64,000 nt of DNA from assembly GCF_003590095.1 (NCBI RefSeq), contig NC_039491.1:434001-498000 (forward strand), in the 5' to 3' direction. The position numbers and the translations under genes were made by a program. The stretch comes from Trichoplusia ni (Eukaryota > Arthropoda > Insecta > Lepidoptera > Noctuidae). The notes beneath the pieces were generated by a model. The model saw only the letters and a program-made list of their open reading frames with translations, ran no database searches and had not been told where the DNA came from. Below are positions 47,601 to 60,010 of this stretch, piece by piece (position 1 is the stretch's first letter; every line of letters starts with the position of its first letter).

Positions 47601-50064
47601 CAATAAACTATCACTATACGCCAAAAAATGGGATCCATTACTCCTTGATCGTCTTAAAAAGTAAGAGATACTTTCTTTAATGTGAAAGGGTATTGTAACT
47701 ATCTATACAAGTAAGATCATTAGAATTGAATAGGTCCCATTATTCTTAAAGAATTGATAGTAGTAAGAAGGGTTTGATCTCGGCAGACAATGGGTATCGA
47801 CGCCAGAACCTACTAATAACTCACCCTCCTTATAAATTCTAGTGAATAGAATTTGTTCTGATTGATTTTTGCTTTGAAACAATAGTTACGCTGTGAAAGA
47901 AAGATAAAGTGGTGTATTATGTTTGCAATACCATCTAGTGCTGATGTCAGAGATGTATCATAGAAAACAAATGCAGTTTTTGTTGTTTATTTTTGTTTTA
48001 TTGTTTTTGTTTATAATAAAGGGATGCTTTCAATTTTCTTTTATTAAGTAACAATGGACAAGAACGTTCTAAAATGTTTTCAAGGCAGGACAGAAACCAA
48101 CGGTATAAATATACTGAATCCTGATTTTACATAAACCATAGGAATAAAAAATACACATTTCAAAATACTATTAATTGATACTATTTTGTATATGTATGTA
48201 AACGAAAATAAAAACGAACGCTTAAATTTTTCATTACTCATAAACAAAAGAACACACAATATTTCAAACACATGCTTTTATTAAAACAAAGAGATACACA
48301 ATTCAATAATTCCTGTTTTTATTTCGACAGAAACGAATTACTTTTGAAACAATACGGCTTCCTTTGATGTCAAGTGTAAGGAATGTTGCAGGGATGTTTA
48401 CCTTCCGCGTCCAAATTACCCTTTGTTTCGGTACTATGTTACTTGCGATTCAAAACCTTGGTCTTTTATGTAACGTGCTTTAAGGATACGGAGTGGCCTT
48501 TATATTGTCGTATTAAAAAAACGAATAGAAATTCGAATGTGGAATTATGTTATTTTCGGCTAGTGACGTAGTTTGACTTGTCAGTGCAGTCTATGTGAAC
48601 GATACGTAAGCGTTATTGCTCATGGGTCTAGATTTCTTTTAAGAAAAAAATGATTGTGTGTGGAGAATATAAATATAATTTTTTTATCTCAGAGAAAGTC
48701 AGTTATTATAAACATATTATATATTAAAACTTTTGAGATATTTATCTTTTACTTTAATTACCGTTATCCAAAGCTGTATCTCAAATTAAGTTCCATAATT
48801 GTGTTAATAGGACATCAATAAGGATGTAAAATCATTTCAACTATTAATAATAAAAGATGGCGATATTACGATCATAATTAATGTAGTTCTCTACATGTTT
48901 TCTTTTGGTATTAAAACTAGATATAAAAACTTCTTGGAGCACGTCTGCTGTGACAACTGTAAAGTTTACTATACCATAAGAATGCTGAACTGATATAACT
49001 TGGTTATTCCATTGGAGAAATTCTACCATAAACTCTATAATACGAAGAGACGATAATTTAAAATCGCATGGCAGGAAATGATTGAATATTTGAAACTTTG
49101 GTTATGACGAAAGATATGAAGAAACTTCGGGAGCTCAAATTTTATTACGTACGGAATCTGCAGTCTTTTCACTATTGACACTTCTGCTAGCCAACATTAT
49201 CGACTATTATTTGCTGTGTTACTTAATAATAAAAATATTTTTGCTTCCATCAATGATATAATCAACATCATTTAGAAACCTGTACGGTTTTGTAACTATA
49301 AATGATATTGTATCATTATTGTTTCTTATTTATACTTTATTACACATAAATACACACTTGGAAAATACGGTCTTGGAAAGTTCATGTTCATCTACGGTAA
49401 TATAAAGATTCGAATGCTACAACAATCGCATAATGCAAATCGATTTAAATAATCCCATGCCTTGACTAAAGTTTTTTGTGCAGTGTGTAAAAATCACTTT
49501 AAGAAATCCTCGAACAAATTTTAGGACAACACAAAAAAGAATGTTATTCAAAAATCCGTCCACATTAAAAGCAGCCAATCCCTCTGCTACATTAAGGCTG
49601 TTAGAATCTTTTTAATAAAACAATCAGACTCCACTCTGTACCGTCCAACCCTCATCTTGGTTACTTGGCGACAGATCGGGCGAATCAATTTGCACTGCGC
49701 TCTTCACGACCATTCCTATATTGCTTTAAACATCGCTGGATTCATTTCGCAGTTCCCTTAACTGGATGTAGACTGTAGATGTGTCTTAGAACTTTTTTAA
49801 CAGGGTAAAGGAATAGATATAGAAAAAGAAGAAATGAATGAAGATTTGATGTGTATATTTGTATTTATGCTGTGCACGAATAGGTATAACTAAGAGTTTT
49901 AGAAAAAAAGGAATAGTTTTTTCTAAATATTTTTGTCAATGATTTTAGGTTTCTTAACACATTAAGCCAGAATAAAATTTTCTTCATTTTCGACAGTCGT
50001 CGTCGACGACATGTACAGGCCGAATAAATTTGCTAAATTAATAATAACAATATATCATAATAAT
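44671..50064. other. Non-coding stretch with one repeat copy
   Basis: A forward 'GGGTTCC' repeat lies at 45248-45395. Otherwise AT-rich, with no supported gene on either strand. 49560-49760 is slightly richer in GC but has no long frame. Confidence 0.35.
45248..45395 (+). repeat. 'GGGTTCC' family repeat, copy (+)
   Basis: Contains 'AACCAGAACCGTATTACTGAGGCCCC', 'TCTGTCTGTCACCTGGCTGTTTCTCAGGAACAGTGATAGCCAGACAGTTG' in pieces and 'TTTTCACACACGATG', in the order seen in the other forward copies. Confidence 0.55.
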
Positions 50065-50307
50065 ATCATGGGACAACTCACACACGATTATTTGATCCCA
50101 AGCTAAGCAGATCTTGTGTTATGGTAACCAGACAACTGATAAACTTACTTATATATTTCTAAATACATACATATTATAGATAAATTACACCCAGACACCA
50201 GAACAAATGATCATGCTCATCACACAACTTTTGTCCTGGGCGGGAATCGAACCCACGACCTCTGGTATAGCAGTCAGGGTCACTAACCACTAGACCAACA
50301 GGCCCGT
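50065..50307 (-). mobile_element. tRNA-derived SINE (family A), second copy
   Basis: Minus strand: 'GGGCCTGTTGGTCTAGTGGTTAGTGACCCTGACTGC' head (in parts), B-box 'GGTTCGATTCCCGCCC', then the same body as 37992-38258, ending at an (ATT)n-type tail near 50065. The two copies differ at only a few positions by eye. Confidence 0.85.
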
Positions 50308-50419
50308 CATAATTATTCAAGTTCATAATTTTAAGAGCAGTTTTAAACGGCTCTCGTACTAATTATTTTAATCCTTATGTCTCGATTTCACAAACGTTCA
50401 TGTTATATTTTTACAAACA

Positions 50420-50510
50420 AATTCTTGTGCTTCGCTGGGATTCGCTAGTCACGCACAGTGGGTTTGGCGTGGTAACCTCAAGCAGTCAGCTATCTATGCA
50501 GTGCAAATAT
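50420..50510 (-). mobile_element. Degenerate SINE head (family of 59.9 kb)
   Basis: The minus strand reads 'GGTTACCACGCCAAACCCACTGTGCGTGAC', matching the head of the SINE at 59890. The B-box is degraded ('CGAATCCCAGCG'). Confidence 0.45.
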
Positions 50511-51446
50511 TAAACATTTCAGCGTTGACGTCCACCGTTAATACAGCCTTCCAACAATCATGTGTAATCACAAGTTATACGTAGCTCCATAACCAAAATC
50601 CTACATGAAATACGTTTCTCTTATTCCAAAGTAATGTTAGATTGTGTCATAACTTTGTTTTGCTCTGGCCGCCGAGTTTGGAATTGAAAATTCCTGACCG
50701 CTCAAAAGTCTTACAAAACTTGGTATAGCCACGAAATGTTTTGGCAAATGCTGAACACTAAGATGAGTCTATTTGGTTTGTAATCCGGCCTTTGAATTTA
50801 ATATTCTGTGACTATAATTTAGCCTCCTCAATTAATGTATGAAAAAAGTATATCTCTAACATATGTTTTATTTTCTTTATGCAATATAGTATTTAATAGT
50901 TCGCCGTAATAGTTGTCATGTATATTTAAAAACATCCAAGTAACACTGCTTGCTCCTTTTTTCGTCTAAATTGCAAGTTGACAATTAAACAAATCAAAAA
51001 CTCCAGACAAATTGCAATCCGTGGTTTTTCTTTTAGATTTTGTATCGTTCACCAGAACGAAAACTTTGATACAAAACGAAAAAAGTAGATTCACAAAAAC
51101 CACAACGAAAACAAAAACAGTCATTTGAATAAAAAAAATCTCACGATACCTATCTTTAATTGAGTTAGATTTGAAAACAAAGAACAACGTAATTAGATTT
51201 CCAAAAAATATAACCGAACAAATAACTACTTGAACGTCAAATTTAGATGGAACCCTTAGCCACACAAAGCCCCGTTATTTATTCTTAACTGAAGGAATAA
51301 TATTTATTGCAGAAAATTCCTTTTTTGCGAGGAAAAAAATCTCAATGATGACTATGACCCATGCCGAGGGCATTGTGTGGGTACATGTCATACATTCACC
51401 GACAAAACCTGACCAGAGGGTAAACCGTCTTAAAAAACACGACCAT

Positions 51447-51546
51447 ATTTTCTGGGTCCAGGTGTAATTTATCGATATAAACTGTATAAGTATAAGGCAG
51501 TTGTCTATTACTCATAATACAAGCTCTGCTTAATTTGAACTAGTCT
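51447..51546 (+). mobile_element. Diverged body fragment of SINE family A
   Basis: 'TTTCTGGGTCCAGGTGTAATTTATC' and 'CAGTTGTCTATTACTCATAATACAAGCTCTGCTTAA' (in pieces) match the body of the 38.0-kb SINE; the head is missing. Confidence 0.5.
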
Positions 51547-52124
51547 CAAACTAGACAAGCCGTAGTAGATAGCGTTACGTGTGTGTGTTGAAATAGGTAC
51601 ATACACTCAGATAGTTCATCAATTTACAACATGCAATAAACTCCGCAACTTCAATTTATTTGGACCTAAAACTTTGCGGTGGCTGGCCTAAAAGTAATTC
51701 AAACTAAATTGATTACAACGAACCTTTAGCCAAAAAAAAAATTTGGTCCAATAAGGTTCAAATTTAATTGATATTTCATGATTTTTGTATGTCTTATAAC
51801 CATTTCCAATAAATGTTTGTGAATATGGGTGTGGGGTTCTCTTATAATCACCGCGCTTGTCAAACGGATTGATTAATCGTGGCAATTCTCCGCAATCGAG
51901 CCCTCATATGTGTACAGTACAGGTATATTATGTGCATAAAAAATGCTTATGGGATCGAAGACAGGTTTAAAAATATATAATACAGTTTTCTGTTCAACGT
52001 TCAATGTTAATTTATATTTCAGTATCTTATGTTCAAGGTACCTTAAAGGCCTTAAAGGATATACCTAAATGTGTGATAATTAAAAAAAAAAAAGATTAAG
52101 TACAAATCGGAAAACAGATCCAAA

Positions 52125-52275
52125 AAGAGGTCACCCGTCAAAATTTGAGACCGTACCAATGTTGCTTCACCTGGATTGTAATTTTTATAGCGGCAGCAAA
52201 AATACTTCAAAATGTCAAACTTTTTAGTTATCACGGTTACTTAGATACAGCCTGATAACGGACAGACAGATCGCG
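52125..52275 (-). repeat. 'GGGTTCC' family repeat, copy (-)
   Basis: Reverse copy: 'GAGGTCACCCGTC', 'TTATAGCGGCAGCAAAAATAC', 'TTAGTTATCACGGTTACTTAGATACAGCCTGATAACGGACAGACAGA' in pieces. Block order is mirrored relative to the forward copies. Confidence 0.55.
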
Positions 52276-52587
52276 ATATTGATTATGTTAAGAAAACATG
52301 AAGTATTAAATGACAATACAAGTTTAATTATATCCACGATACTTATCTGGAGCAGCAAGAATATCCAGTTTTAATCCATCGAGCGCTCAGTAAAATCCTC
52401 TTTGGTTATAGCATTGCGTACTTATTCCCTCAATCTCATTAATACATTCATTATTTCGCGACTTAATTATACATTTCCAATAGTTTACCCGTTTCTAGAG
52501 CAGAAAACAGACAATGAGTATCGGAGTAATTTTACCTGAATCATTAAGTATTTATAGAATATTCAATGTGTGATTCCTTTTGCCAGT

Positions 52588-52960
52588 AGCATGTAGTCAA
52601 CATCATCGGCCTAGCCTTTACCTATGTCGGGGTCGGCTTCCAGTCAAACCGGATTCAGATAAGTACCAGTGTTTTACAAGGAGCGACTGCCTATCTGACC
52701 TCCTCAACCCAGTTACCTGGGCAACACGACACCTCTTGGTTAGACTGGTTGTCAGACTTTCAAGCTTCTGACTACCTGTAGCGACTCTCAAAGATGTAGG
52801 AATAACAGCCGGGACGCACAAATTAACGTACCTTCCGTAACACGGAGGAACTCGTTATGACAAAGATGGTCACCCATATTCCGACCAACCGCGTCAAGCA
52901 TAGCTTAACCTATGATCGATTCACTTAGTATCATGTAGATACTTAGTAGCTTGTAGTCAA
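52588..52960 (-). repeat. 'AGGCAGTCGCTCC' family, longest copy (reverse)
   Basis: Reads 'CAACATCATCGGCCTAGCC...GGAGCGACTGCCTATCTGACCTCC...AACAGCCGGGACGCACAA' and runs on through 'CCTTCCGTAACACGGAGGAACTCG', beyond the extent of the other two copies. Both short frames here (52580-52771 and 52618-52821) are repeat. Confidence 0.6.
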
Positions 52961-53454
52961 CAACTTGTTAAATTTGGTTCAGCTTCGGAATTAAACAGAG
53001 CCACCCCTCAATGTAAATTAAACCATCTGTACGGACGTTGCAACGGAAACCAAATGATTTATCCCTGAAAGCTCTGTAATAGCTTTTTAATTCTTCCAGT
53101 TTCAGATCATTCTGATTGAAATCAAGAAATAGGTTTACACAAGCGTTCGCGAGTGTTATTTTGCGAGGGAACGCGCGAGTTTATTCCAAACCTCATTACG
53201 ATTAAATGGAACTGTGTTTTATAAAGCAAGTAGTTGTTAGCTTTTGATAAATATTGGAAATGTTTTTATGTTTTTTTTGGCTTAGCTTTGAGCATGAAAT
53301 ACTCATAGATTTCCAGGATTATATTATTTGTTTATATCTGTATCCGTTTGTGTGTTCAATAAGCATACATAGTTTAGGAGTATAAGAGTCCATGAACATA
53401 AAAGTTTCCCTACCTTACATAAGTGAATAAATCCGTTAAATGTTGGTCTAGTTT

Positions 53455-53560
53455 TTCAATGACGCAGCAATGTTGCGAGCCAACTCACCGCGTAAAGACC
53501 CTGATTGGGGTCCAGTCCGAAACTAGCTCAGCGTTCCCGAAACATGCAAGAGAGTTAAAC
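53455..53560 (+). repeat. 'ACTCCGGTTGAGTCCG' family repeat, copy 3
   Basis: Shares 'GACCCTGATTGGGGTCCAGTCCGAAACTAGC' with the copies at 3635 and 25945, in the same orientation but diverged. Confidence 0.35.
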
Positions 53561-53754
53561 TGTTTATATATATGTATGAGCTATTAAACTTGCTTCAGCG
53601 AAGTCCCGATACATTTCAATACGTTCTTTAGTTTTGAAATGGTATGAAAACATAACCTTTCGAAAAAAATAGTCAATTTCAAAAAGAACCGATTAAATGT
53701 GAATTGGAATCGTGATACTGAAGATTTTATAGAAATAGGTATAAAAAAAAGAAG

Positions 53755-53935
53755 ATCACCCATCAACATAATTACCGTACTAAACGTTGCTTAACCTCGA
53801 TATTTGTTTCACTTTCGTAGCTTAGTTATGGCGGCAAAAAAAATCCGTTACTTATTCAACTATCAATATTCAACTATCTATCTACCTAGGTTCATGAGAT
53901 ACAGCCTGGTAACATACGGAAGAGCCACATTGTTC
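53755..53935 (-). repeat. 'GGGTTCC' family repeat, copy (-)
   Basis: Contains 'GTTGCTTAACCTCGATATTTG', 'TATGGCGGCAAAAAAAATCC' and 'GGTTCATGAGATACAGCCTGGTAACATACGG', the reverse-orientation signature of the family. The 100-codon frame at 53804-54106 starts inside it and is not a gene. Confidence 0.55.
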
Positions 53936-56900
53936 TCATTTTACCTTTCGAGTACAGAACCTCAAATATTAGTAGCCTCATACCATTGTTTTTCAAGTAA
54001 TGACAACCAACCAGGATTCAAGAACCAACCAGAAGCACTTAGCACAGCACTTTGGTATTATTCGAAATTGGGCTGTCAAACTCTACCTTTGAATTTGACG
54101 CAATAAAGCGAAATATCAAAGAAAATTTCGTTTGAAAACATTATTGAGTTATATAACCAGTGGAATATTTCTCGTTACATTTTACTCTTTATTGTTATTC
54201 TTTTGGGAATACTTACAAACAAAATGTTCAATCGATTTACCCGCATAAATCAAAGTGGAAGGGAAAACGCTAAACGCAAATTGACAAGTGAACTGTCGTC
54301 TTGTCGCGATGGCGATGTGGGTCAGGCCTCCCACTTATGAGAAAATCCATTGGATTTACTTACTTATCACAATATCCTTTGGCCATGCGATGAATTAATG
54401 TTGAATAGGGGTTAATTTATTGGAAGTTTATAGCACCTAATCTACTGCGGAATATTTACTGGGTGGGTCGATTTTTCCTATGAATTTTAGAGCAGTTCCT
54501 GCAAGGTGTGGTTTAGTTTCTATTTCAACTTTCAACATTTGGTACGGAATATGATAATGAATTTAAATACAAACTTGATACAACATGCTTTTAGTAGTTC
54601 TTAGTTCAGATTAAAATCAAGTGTCATCACTGTCTAGAGGTTGGCAAGAAAACAAAGCGGTAGGAGTATTACCGCTTTGTTTTGAGCGGAAGAAAGAGAC
54701 AGACTTTTTAACCAGCCCTGGATGGTTTTAATTTGGTTTCGAACCTCATTTCAAAAACATTCAACCTGACAGTGATTATCTGACAAGATGTCATAGAAAC
54801 AAAGTGTTGACCTGTTTGTTCGGTCGGTCGAACAAAAATACCCGATACGCTAATAACTCGTGAAGCGAATCGCGAAAGTATCAGATAATGAAATATTCTT
54901 CGGACACGGAAAACAAAACACAATCTGCGCCAAACAATAATATTTATAATGCTAGGGGACCCTAACTGCGGTACTTATTGCCAGATAGGGGTTTGTAAGT
55001 CGGAATTTATTTGAAGCTTTCATTAAATAACAAACAGTTTTCTTTGTTGTGTGCCAATGTAATTGAACAGATTATAATAAATTGTTTTATTCGATAATGT
55101 TACTTACTTTTCTTAATTAATCAAAATGATATTACAATTATATATGTATTATGATTTTGAACAAAAAAAAATCTTAAAAAAGCTACTGCACTTTAGGCAT
55201 TTTCGCAAACATTCAAGATTCCTAAACTCGGAAAATTGATTGAATTCGAAAGACTCTTCAAAAGAAATGTTAAAATGACCGTAGTCCATATCCACGTATT
55301 TGTGGTCAATAATACTGTTGATCAATCAGCTCCAGTCACACAGCATGAAACCCATTGAAGCGACGAGTTGACGCACAGCGGTCACCAGTGACCGCGGCAA
55401 TCGTCTTGCATGTCGGCCGTATCGCTCGCGTCGGTCGTGTCGCCTTCAAAACCGCACGACCACAGGCCTACCGCACCGATACTCCAACACTCGCTTACTT
55501 ACCACACTCAGATACTTTGATGGACTGTAGGACGAATTGTCAAACACTAACCACCTTTTGTTTTTGGTCCTCGTTGTGCTTGAAAAGGTAAACTTTGCTT
55601 AAGATGTGTCCGAATTATTAGTTGTTCGTATTAGGTTTAGTTATGCAAAATTATCGCATGATTTTCAATAGGATCTTTTTACAAAGCCTTCTTTGTATTT
55701 CGGACCAATTATATAAAAAGGTTACATAGTATTACAACCGCTATCCTACCCTCAGATCTGCCCAAAACGAGAACATATGACCACGTGACAGACATCAGTT
55801 CGTTTGCAACGAATCATTAGCCAGCGATATCTTATCACGACCCACACACCGTCCCCCATAATACATCATCTGTGATAACAATGACGTCACGCCGCCAAAG
55901 AGTCTCCGCCATTCCTCGCCGGCGTCGTTAAAACAATCGTAATTAAGTCCGTAATTTACGACTCCTTACAATTTCACGTTAATTTCTTGTTATACAATGA
56001 CAAGTGATTTCGACGTATAATTGTCCTTTATATTCGTATTTTATGGTAACGTTACATACGAACAATATGAGACAACAATGTCATAAAACCGGTGATGAGT
56101 GACTTGATTCCGAGTGAAGTTCTACGAATTTATTTCGTGGCCTTTGTCAAAGGCGGGACTCCCTACAAATTCGGTTATTTTCATGCCAATAATATTTATT
56201 TATACAACAAACAGAAATGAGATTTTATTTTACCTACTTCTGAGAGTTTGGTTTTGTAATACAATAACTATGTGAGTGGATGGCGAAAGGATACCGCCCT
56301 CACCATGATCTCTTAAATCAAGACACGTTTTCTTTGTGAAAGCGAGATGGTGCTCTACACTGATCCTAGCGACATCTCACTCAAATAACAAAGAAGTCCT
56401 GTTTTAGGTACTCGTAGTATGTGCACTATAGTCTCATTCTTACAGCTCGATGACGTCATTTCAAAAGGCACGTCACACTGCCTTGTCACTCTTCGAAATG
56501 TCAAGGAAATGACGAAGCGAATTCGGCTACTATAGACGGCGATTATGTATGTACGAGTATATATAGTTGTCATTACACGAAAATGCCCAAAATATAACAT
56601 TCTACATACAGTTAAGTCTGGCTACATGTTTTCAACTAACTTTATTTTATACACAAATTAAATTTTGTATACCCTGCAGGAATTATTGGAATACGAGGTA
56701 TAAACTTACCATGTTTTCTGATCGAGAAAAAAGAACCTATATTATCTTGTATCTTTCTTTTTTATTCATTCTTGTATATTTTTTATAATAAATACATGAA
56801 ACATAAGTAAACCCTCAAATGTAAACAAAAATAACATGCAAAAAAATTCTGCCCAATCCGTTTCATATCTGCGAATAAAAGAATTATGAAACCCTATGGG

Positions 56901-58099
56901 TTTATATTTATCTTACACAAAACAAAGCAAAGATCATTTAAATAATATTAATATACCGGGAACTCCTATCGATATTGGCAATAAAGATAAATAAAGACAA
57001 ATATTCGGACAAGTTTATGTTAATCCCGTAAAGGGTCGACTCCGATAAAGTCCTCGGGGATCATAGTGTTGTAACTCGGCTTAGGGCGGACAGTCTTGAC
57101 ACTATCGGACGCGTAATACCGCAGATTACCACCGGATTATTATTAGCCACTGCATATATGACCACCGCTAATTAATACACTCGCAAACTTTCAACTTCAA
57201 CTCCGCTTTTGGCACTTGACTGATTTGAGCGGATTGTGATCCGATTAGATCGATTGCGCTCAATTAATTTCGCCAACTTGTAAGTAATGCTCTCTAGGTT
57301 ATTACTTCACCTCAAATTAATTACGCTCACAGTTTTTGGACCCTCAGACAGTTAAACTGTTACTTAAAATTGTTTTATGGTCATTATCCTTTGTTTACTG
57401 CCAGCTATTAAAGTTGGTATTGAAAGACGAGGGTTATGCTTTCGACATCAATGAAAATAAACCTTTTGAGCGTCGCATCGTGTATATTCGGAAAACATCG
57501 GAATGTTTCGTTTATTTATTTTCGCAAAAGAAAAATTAAGTAAAATATGTGCATTTTAACGATACTTTGACAGAAAGCCGGCGCAAACGTGGCAAGCCAG
57601 AGAGGCGCTCGCGACTTTTGGCGCTGAATTATTCATTTAATCCTTTCAATATAGCCGTCTCAACGTATCTAAGTATGAATGAGCTTAAGCTGTTTTTGTC
57701 ATTCTTTTTATATTGATTATGGTACTTTAACAAGATCAAAGAACCGAGGTTTCATCTCTCTTATTTTTCAAAGGGAGATATAACTTGGAATACGATTACA
57801 TGACAAACAAAACCCATATATTCCGTTGTTTTACTTTATCCTTTAATGGAGAATTATGTTTTAATTTTCTTTGAGAACGGATAGAACATCAATATTTTAT
57901 CTGAATTTGCTGATTATTACTTTTAATTTTTTTGTTTGAAGATTTGCGTTTCCCCGTACAAATTGCTTGCATAAACCTGGCGTGATGAAGGTAGAGGTAC
58001 TGCTTTCCTTCCCGATTTCTTTTAATTGGAAATATTGAATTTAACTTTAAATAAAAGTTTCAAGTTTTAAAATGAACCCTCATAACTAGAAGAAGGCTA
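53936..58099. other. Intergenic or intronic DNA with CpG-rich, motif-dense islands
   Basis: No gene recognised. A perfect hairpin lies at 54649-54683. 55350-55530 is CpG-rich and contains GCGGTCAC-CA-GTGACCGC (55378-55395) and a minus-strand donor-like GGTAAGTAAG near 55500. 55790-55960 has two GATA-type sites (CTTATCACG, TGTGATAAC) and TGACGTCA at 55882-55889; another TGACGTCA lies at 56451-56458. 57030-57320 and 57560-57640 are also comparatively GC-rich. These are candidate enhancers or promoters only. Confidence 0.3.
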
Positions 58100-58330
58100 T
58101 AATAATAATAAATGCCGACAACATTACATACATTGTTCTGAACCCAAAGTAAGTTGCTAAAGCACTTGTGTTATGGAATTCAGATACAACGAAGGTACCA
58201 CAAACACCCAGACCCGAGACAATGTAAAATTGTGAATTTTTACATTGACTCGACCGGGGATCGAACCCGGGACCTCAGAGCTAGCGACACTTGAAACCAG
58301 TGCTCACGCCACTCGACCACGGAGGTCGTC
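58100..58330 (-). mobile_element. tRNA-derived SINE (family B), copy 2
   Basis: The minus strand starts 'GACGACCTCCGTGGTCGAGTGGCG', with the B-box 'GGTTCGATCCCCGGTCGAG' and the body 'GGTACCTTCGTTGTATCTGAATTCC', then an (ATT)n-type tail at 58100-58112. It is very similar to 13091-13328. Confidence 0.8.
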
Positions 58331-59889
58331 AAAAAGGCTAGCCAGAAAAAGGTTTTGACTGGAAATAAGAGCTGCCTAAGAGATTATACCATACGTAGGT
58401 AAAATCCGTAGGATTTTTACGGCGAAAATGTTTGGTACGTCTCTATTTACGATTCAAAGCACATGTTTTATTAGGTGTGTAAACTTTGCCTCCGTGTTGT
58501 CTTTCAGCCTTTATTTATTGCTTTGCCTGCTCAGTTCTATAATTCTATTTAGGATATTTTTCTGAGAAAAACTGTTATAGGTATATAGGTAGGTTTGGTA
58601 GGTATGGATGTAACTCTTTCAAGAATAAAAAACTGAACGGATTTGCACGTCATTCGGTCCACAGATAGTTTGTAACCTGGATTAACACACATCATAGCTT
58701 TAATCCCAATGTTATTTTCCTTTGAGATCATATTTGCTTTGGGGTGAGCAACAGCTAGCCACTTGTAAGTTATTATTCAGTGTCAATTTGTTTTTCAGTA
58801 AGCTGTACTACAAGTCGAATAATGCAGGTGAAGGAAGATTTTACTATATTAAAAAAAAAATGCAAAATTGGTCCCTAAAGGACTATTACAGTTACGTACC
58901 GCCTTTGTTCTTCAAGTCGCCTCACCTATTACGAATGGATGTATTATTACTTCTTCATTTCGATACCATTAATTTCCTCTGCATTAACTCTGTTACCACC
59001 CCAATGCAGGCAAAACGTGCCTTCTCAGACAAAGAACAATAAATGTACAGGCCAAGAAATAACCCAAGATTGAACAAACAGGAAAAGGTTTGCCTAAAAA
59101 CAGTCAGCCATGGGCATGCTGACGTGGCTGTTAGCAGAACAAAAAAATGGGGCTCTTAAGACCTTATGGTATTATTATGGTAACGAGTAACATTCCCTAA
59201 GTATGTGCTTCCCGTAAAAAGTTGTCAACGACGTCGAAATCTTTGCCGTCACGTTAATAAGCTAACTCCAATGTTGGTATTGTTATTGGGAGGTTTGATA
59301 GTAAAGAGTAATAGGTGCCTAGAGTAGATATTATCAAAACAATTGGTTATTTTAAAAAATATTAATTACTTCAAATTCGGAATCATGAGGAAAACGGAGA
59401 GCTTTGCCCAGCTGTGGGTTCACAAAGTCTACATAAAGCAAATCGGCCTCAGAAATCAAATTCCAAATATTTTCTCCCACAAGTTCCAAAAAACATTAAA
59501 AGGAGACATACGCACACATATATATGATATAAAGATTCAATTACTTAGTTACGAGTTGATCCGAGAAGTCAGAAAAAAAGCCATCTAGAATTAACTCCCA
59601 TTCCAAGAATTTTGTCTCTGAATAACTGACCGAAAGTAACCCATAAATGATAATACACCCTCATTTATGATTCTGATTACTGAAAACAGTTGAACCTCAA
59701 CTAATAGCCGGGAAAAGTATACAATTCCCCGGGAGTATGCGTAATGTAAATTATATTTTCATTTATTGTTGAACGGTTTTTGGGATCGCAAACACGACCC
59801 GTGGGATCTGTTATGAAACGCGTTACTAGTACCGGATAAATATGACTGTGTATAACATGTATGTAAAGTAACTGAAGCCTGTATCAAGC
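58331..59889. other. Non-coding or unassigned
   Basis: Open frames at 58722-59042 (106 codons) and 59343-59588 (81 codons) have no recognised domain. A good acceptor (TTTGTTTTTCAG, AG at 58797-58798) followed by a 29-nt interval and GTGAAG could be a micro-exon in phase with the 38.7-kb exon. This is speculative. Confidence 0.25.
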
Positions 59890-60010
59890 TTAACTGTGTT
59901 GAGTGGTTGAGGTCACCATGCCAAAACACTGTGCGCGACGTTCGATCCCCGTGTAGGACAAGCATTTGTGTTATCTTTGTGCTTGTTCTGAGTCTAAATG
60001 TCTTTGTGCA
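59890..60010 (+). mobile_element. tRNA-derived SINE head (family D)
   Basis: 'GTGTTGAGTGGTTGAGGTCACCATGCC' (A-box side) and 'GTTCGATCCCCGTGTAGGACAAGC' (B-box at about 59940-59950), followed by the SINE body. It shares the head with 12797, 12990 (reverse) and 50430-50500 (reverse). Confidence 0.6.

Noticed and set aside
53804..54106. 100-codon plus-strand protein
   Set aside because: Its first third is the reverse-orientation 'GGGTTCC' repeat.
58255..58330. tRNA gene on the minus strand
   Set aside because: Same reasoning: it is the head of SINE family B, present also at 13.3 kb.
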